In this document: positions 62,777 to 64,000 of the stretch, one piece after another
Position numbering within the stretch: position 1 is the first letter of the stretch
Layout: each line of letters begins with the position of its first letter
NCBI RefSeq assembly: GCF_019100565.1
Contig: NZ_JAHRID010000001.1
Coordinates: forward strand, 682,001 to 746,000
Source: Arsukibacterium indicum
GTDB lineage: Bacteria > Pseudomonadota > Gammaproteobacteria > Enterobacterales > Alteromonadaceae
Length of the DNA: 64,000 bases
Direction of reading: 5' to 3'
Translations under genes and position numbers: made by a program
Notes under the pieces: generated by a model
Seen by the model: the letters and a program-made list of their open reading frames with translations, nothing else
The model's database searches: none
What the model was told of the DNA's origin: nothing

Positions 62777-63090
62777 TAATCGCCACTCGCATCATCTGGC
62801 GGGCTGTAGGGCTCAACATGCTCCAGCCTTATTCGCTCCATGCGGGCAACGTGGTGTTCGTGCTCCCTCTCGTTCTGTGCTGCTCTGAACTCAGCATCAA
62901 GCCTTGCTAACGCCTGACGGTGGATTTCTTCACGCAGCTCTTTGCGGTGCTGATACCACCAGTTAATACAAAACGTGAGGGCAGCAAAGAACGCTGCGAC
63001 ATAAACCATGATCCATTCAGATGAAAGTAAACCGCCCAGGCCAATAGTGCCCTGAGTTGCATAGCTAATTATTGATGTTGTCTTGTCCAT
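62776..63090 (-). CDS. Holin-like membrane protein (104 aa)
   Basis: A hydrophobic region (residues about 12-44, GTIGLGGLLSSEWIMVYVAAFFAALTF without a break) is followed by a charged tail rich in R, E and H. This matches small class II/III phage holins that open the inner membrane. The ATG at 63090 (MDKTTSIISYATQG) has a TAAGG site that overlaps the Rz1 stop; upstream in-frame starts at 63117 and 63156 lack this. It is the last lysis gene before the terminase. Confidence 0.8.
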   Translation of the reverse strand: MDKTTSIISYATQGTIGLGGLLSSEWIMVYVAAFFAALTFCINWWYQHRKELREEIHRQALARLDAEFRAAQNEREHEHHVARMERIRLEHVEPYSPPDDASGD

Positions 63091-63097
63091 AACTGCC

Positions 63098-63406
63098 TTA
63101 CTTATCTGGTGGTTCATTGTTCTGGCCCTCGCTGATTCCGCTGGCCCATTGTTCAATTAAGTTAATCTGACTATTACAACGCTGCAGTAACGACTCGAGC
63201 CAGTTGCTGTAATCGATACCGTCAGCGTTTGTAGCGACTTTAAAAGCGGTGGTTGGCAGACAGCTGCGCAGTAAGTCTGCCGGTGGGCTCAGGTAAACCA
63301 CTTCGGTTACCGTCACCGTCCGGGTTTCGACTTTGGGTTGCATACTTGAGCAAGCGCACAGCATCAGCAGGCACAAGAGTATTAGCCCATTCTTTAACAT
63401 GATCAT
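63098..63406 (-). CDS. Outer spanin lipoprotein (Rz1-like, 102 aa)
   Basis: A lipoprotein signal peptide (MIMLKNGLILLCLLMLCACS) has its lipobox at LCAC. The mature part contains VTVTEVVYLSPPADLLRSC and is proline-poor compared with lambda Rz1. The first half is read in a different frame inside the Rz gene (63240-63406), the classic overlapping spanin design. With Rz it fuses inner and outer membranes at lysis. Confidence 0.88.
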   Translation of the reverse strand: MIMLKNGLILLCLLMLCACSSMQPKVETRTVTVTEVVYLSPPADLLRSCLPTTAFKVATNADGIDYSNWLESLLQRCNSQINLIEQWASGISEGQNNEPPDK

Positions 63407-63734
63407 TGCTCGATACCCTCAGTTCATCGACTTTGGCATTTAGCTGATGCAGCTCGGTTCGTAATCGAGCCTCATTCTCTGCAGCCTTTGCACGTACTGC
63501 GGCCACCAACTCACGCTCAGCCAGCAGTTGCTTGGTTGTGGCGTTGGCGGTTTCAACCGCACCAGCCAGGCTAGTAACCTCGGCCTGCTTTGTGGCAACG
63601 ACAGCATGCAAGCCGGTTACCTGTGCAGTAAGTAGTTCGGTATCAGTCTTGGCGCTATGCAACTGCACCGCCATTACCGAAAACGCAACCATTAAGGCTG
63701 CGCCTATTGCGAGTAAGATTTTACTTTTGAACAT
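63240..63734 (-). CDS. Inner spanin (Rz-like, 164 aa)
   Basis: N-terminal signal-anchor (MFKSKILLAIGAALMVAFSV) followed by a periplasmic coiled coil (about residues 25-110), as in Rz. The ATG at 63734 is preferred because AGGGAG lies six bases upstream; the in-frame start at 63767 would overlap the endolysin more. The 3' third also encodes the start of Rz1 in another frame. Confidence 0.88.
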   Translation of the reverse strand: MFKSKILLAIGAALMVAFSVMAVQLHSAKTDTELLTAQVTGLHAVVATKQAEVTSLAGAVETANATTKQLLAERELVAAVRAKAAENEARLRTELHQLNAKVDELRVSSNDHVKEWANTLVPADAVRLLKYATQSRNPDGDGNRSGLPEPTGRLTAQLSANHRF

Positions 63735-64000
63735 GGATTGCTCCCTGTAGACATAGATCGCGCTCATTGGCGCGGCGTGTTATCAAGCCGGGCAACTTAA
63801 TGCCTTTTGCAAATACCCAGCGTGATAATTCGTTGCAGGCTTCAACCCTGAACCCGGCGTTAAGATGGCGCAGTAAGGTGCTACTGCGGAAGTTACCACT
63901 GCCCACGTTGTAGTGGAATGATAGATAAGCTGCATGCTCTTGCTCTGACAGCGGCACCCGCACAGCAGCAAGCAGCTGGTCGTTGTGCTTAACCAGATCA
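63721..64000 (-). CDS. Phage endolysin, GH24 lysozyme (C-terminal part, partial at window edge)
   Basis: The visible 92 residues read as the C-terminal half of a T4/P22-type lysozyme: LSEQEHAAYLSFHYNVGSGNF, STLLRHLNAG, and the end RWVFAKGIKLPGLITRRANERDLCLQG. The catalytic Glu lies beyond the right edge, so a SAR anchor cannot be judged. The frame is open to the edge; apparent internal starts are not the true start. It overlaps the Rz start by 14 bases. Confidence 0.9.
   Translation of the reverse strand, partial: DLVKHNDQLLAAVRVPLSEQEHAAYLSFHYNVGSGNFRSSTLLRHLNAGFRVEACNELSRWVFAKGIKLPGLITRRANERDLCLQGAIHVQK

Larger units (their letters stand above)
31500..64000. mobile_element. Temperate podovirus prophage (left part; continues beyond the window)
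   Basis: A continuous block of virion, packaging and lysis genes on the minus strand, with a lysogeny switch at its left end. The order endolysin-spanins-holin-terminase-portal-scaffold-capsid-adaptor-tail-ejection-immI is that of P22-like prophages. Several proteins (N4-gp56-type capsid, polyvalent LPD protein) are not P22-like. In P22-like prophages the immI/tailspike end is opposite the integrase end, which fits the absence of an integrase here. The left border (about 31,500-31,600) is inferred from gene content. Confidence 0.9.

Noticed and set aside
31500-64000. Integrase, excisionase, c2-like repressor, replication genes
   Set aside because: None is present in the window; they are expected right of 64,000.
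1-64000. CRISPR arrays, tRNA or rRNA genes, insertion sequences
   Set aside because: No regularly spaced repeats, tRNA-like cloverleaf, rRNA signature or transposase was seen.

Overview
The window is gammaproteobacterial chromosome (about 1-31,480) joined to the left part of a temperate podovirus prophage (about 31,500 to the right edge). The core genes (dnaX, apt, dinG, priC, ybaM, ffs, tilS, accA, dnaE, rnhB, lpxB) and the two TonB-dependent receptors with near-identical signal peptides suggest an Alteromonadales/Chromatiaceae-type marine or freshwater bacterium such as Rheinheimera or Alishewanella. That taxonomic guess rests on protein style only.

Layout 1-14,400 (almost all minus strand): 5' part of dnaX, apt and a 39-residue membrane protein. 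Then comes an accessory block flanked by two TonB-dependent receptors: a large B12-type radical SAM enzyme with two PqqD-like N-terminal repeats, a small lipoprotein, a secreted S9 peptidase and a class I methyltransferase. In Escherichia coli priC-ybaM lie next to apt-dnaX; here about 15 kb separates them.

Layout 14,400-31,480: an SOS-controlled, tightly packed operon dinG-TSUP permease-priC-HDAC; tryptophan 2,3-dioxygenase; comFB-like and ybaM; the 4.5S SRP RNA gene, whose 3' end overlaps ybaM; a DUF3014 protein, a patatin lipase, a diguanylate cyclase, and the lpxB-rnhB-dnaE-accA-tilS cluster.

Layout 31,500-64,000: a prophage read right to left: endolysin, Rz/Rz1 spanins, holin, small and large terminase, P22-like portal, scaffold, N4-gp56-type capsid, adaptor, tail proteins, a fibre with an M14 carboxypeptidase-like domain, coiled-coil and glycine-rich candidate ejection proteins, and a 2460-residue polyvalent protein. 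The integrase and immC-type genes must lie beyond the right edge.

The most striking piece is at 32,183-34,239. It is a compact counterpart of the P22 immI region: divergent Mnt-like and Arc-like ribbon-helix-helix repressors around a palindromic operator, an Ant-type antirepressor downstream of Arc, and a good promoter plus intrinsic terminator on the opposite strand of the arc-ant gap. These predict an antisense RNA of about 69 nt covering the ant ribosome-binding site, equivalent to P22 sar. Where P22 has sieA, this phage has a secreted Rap1a/Tai-like protein, a candidate superinfection-exclusion factor. All functional statements come from reading the sequence; no database search was run.
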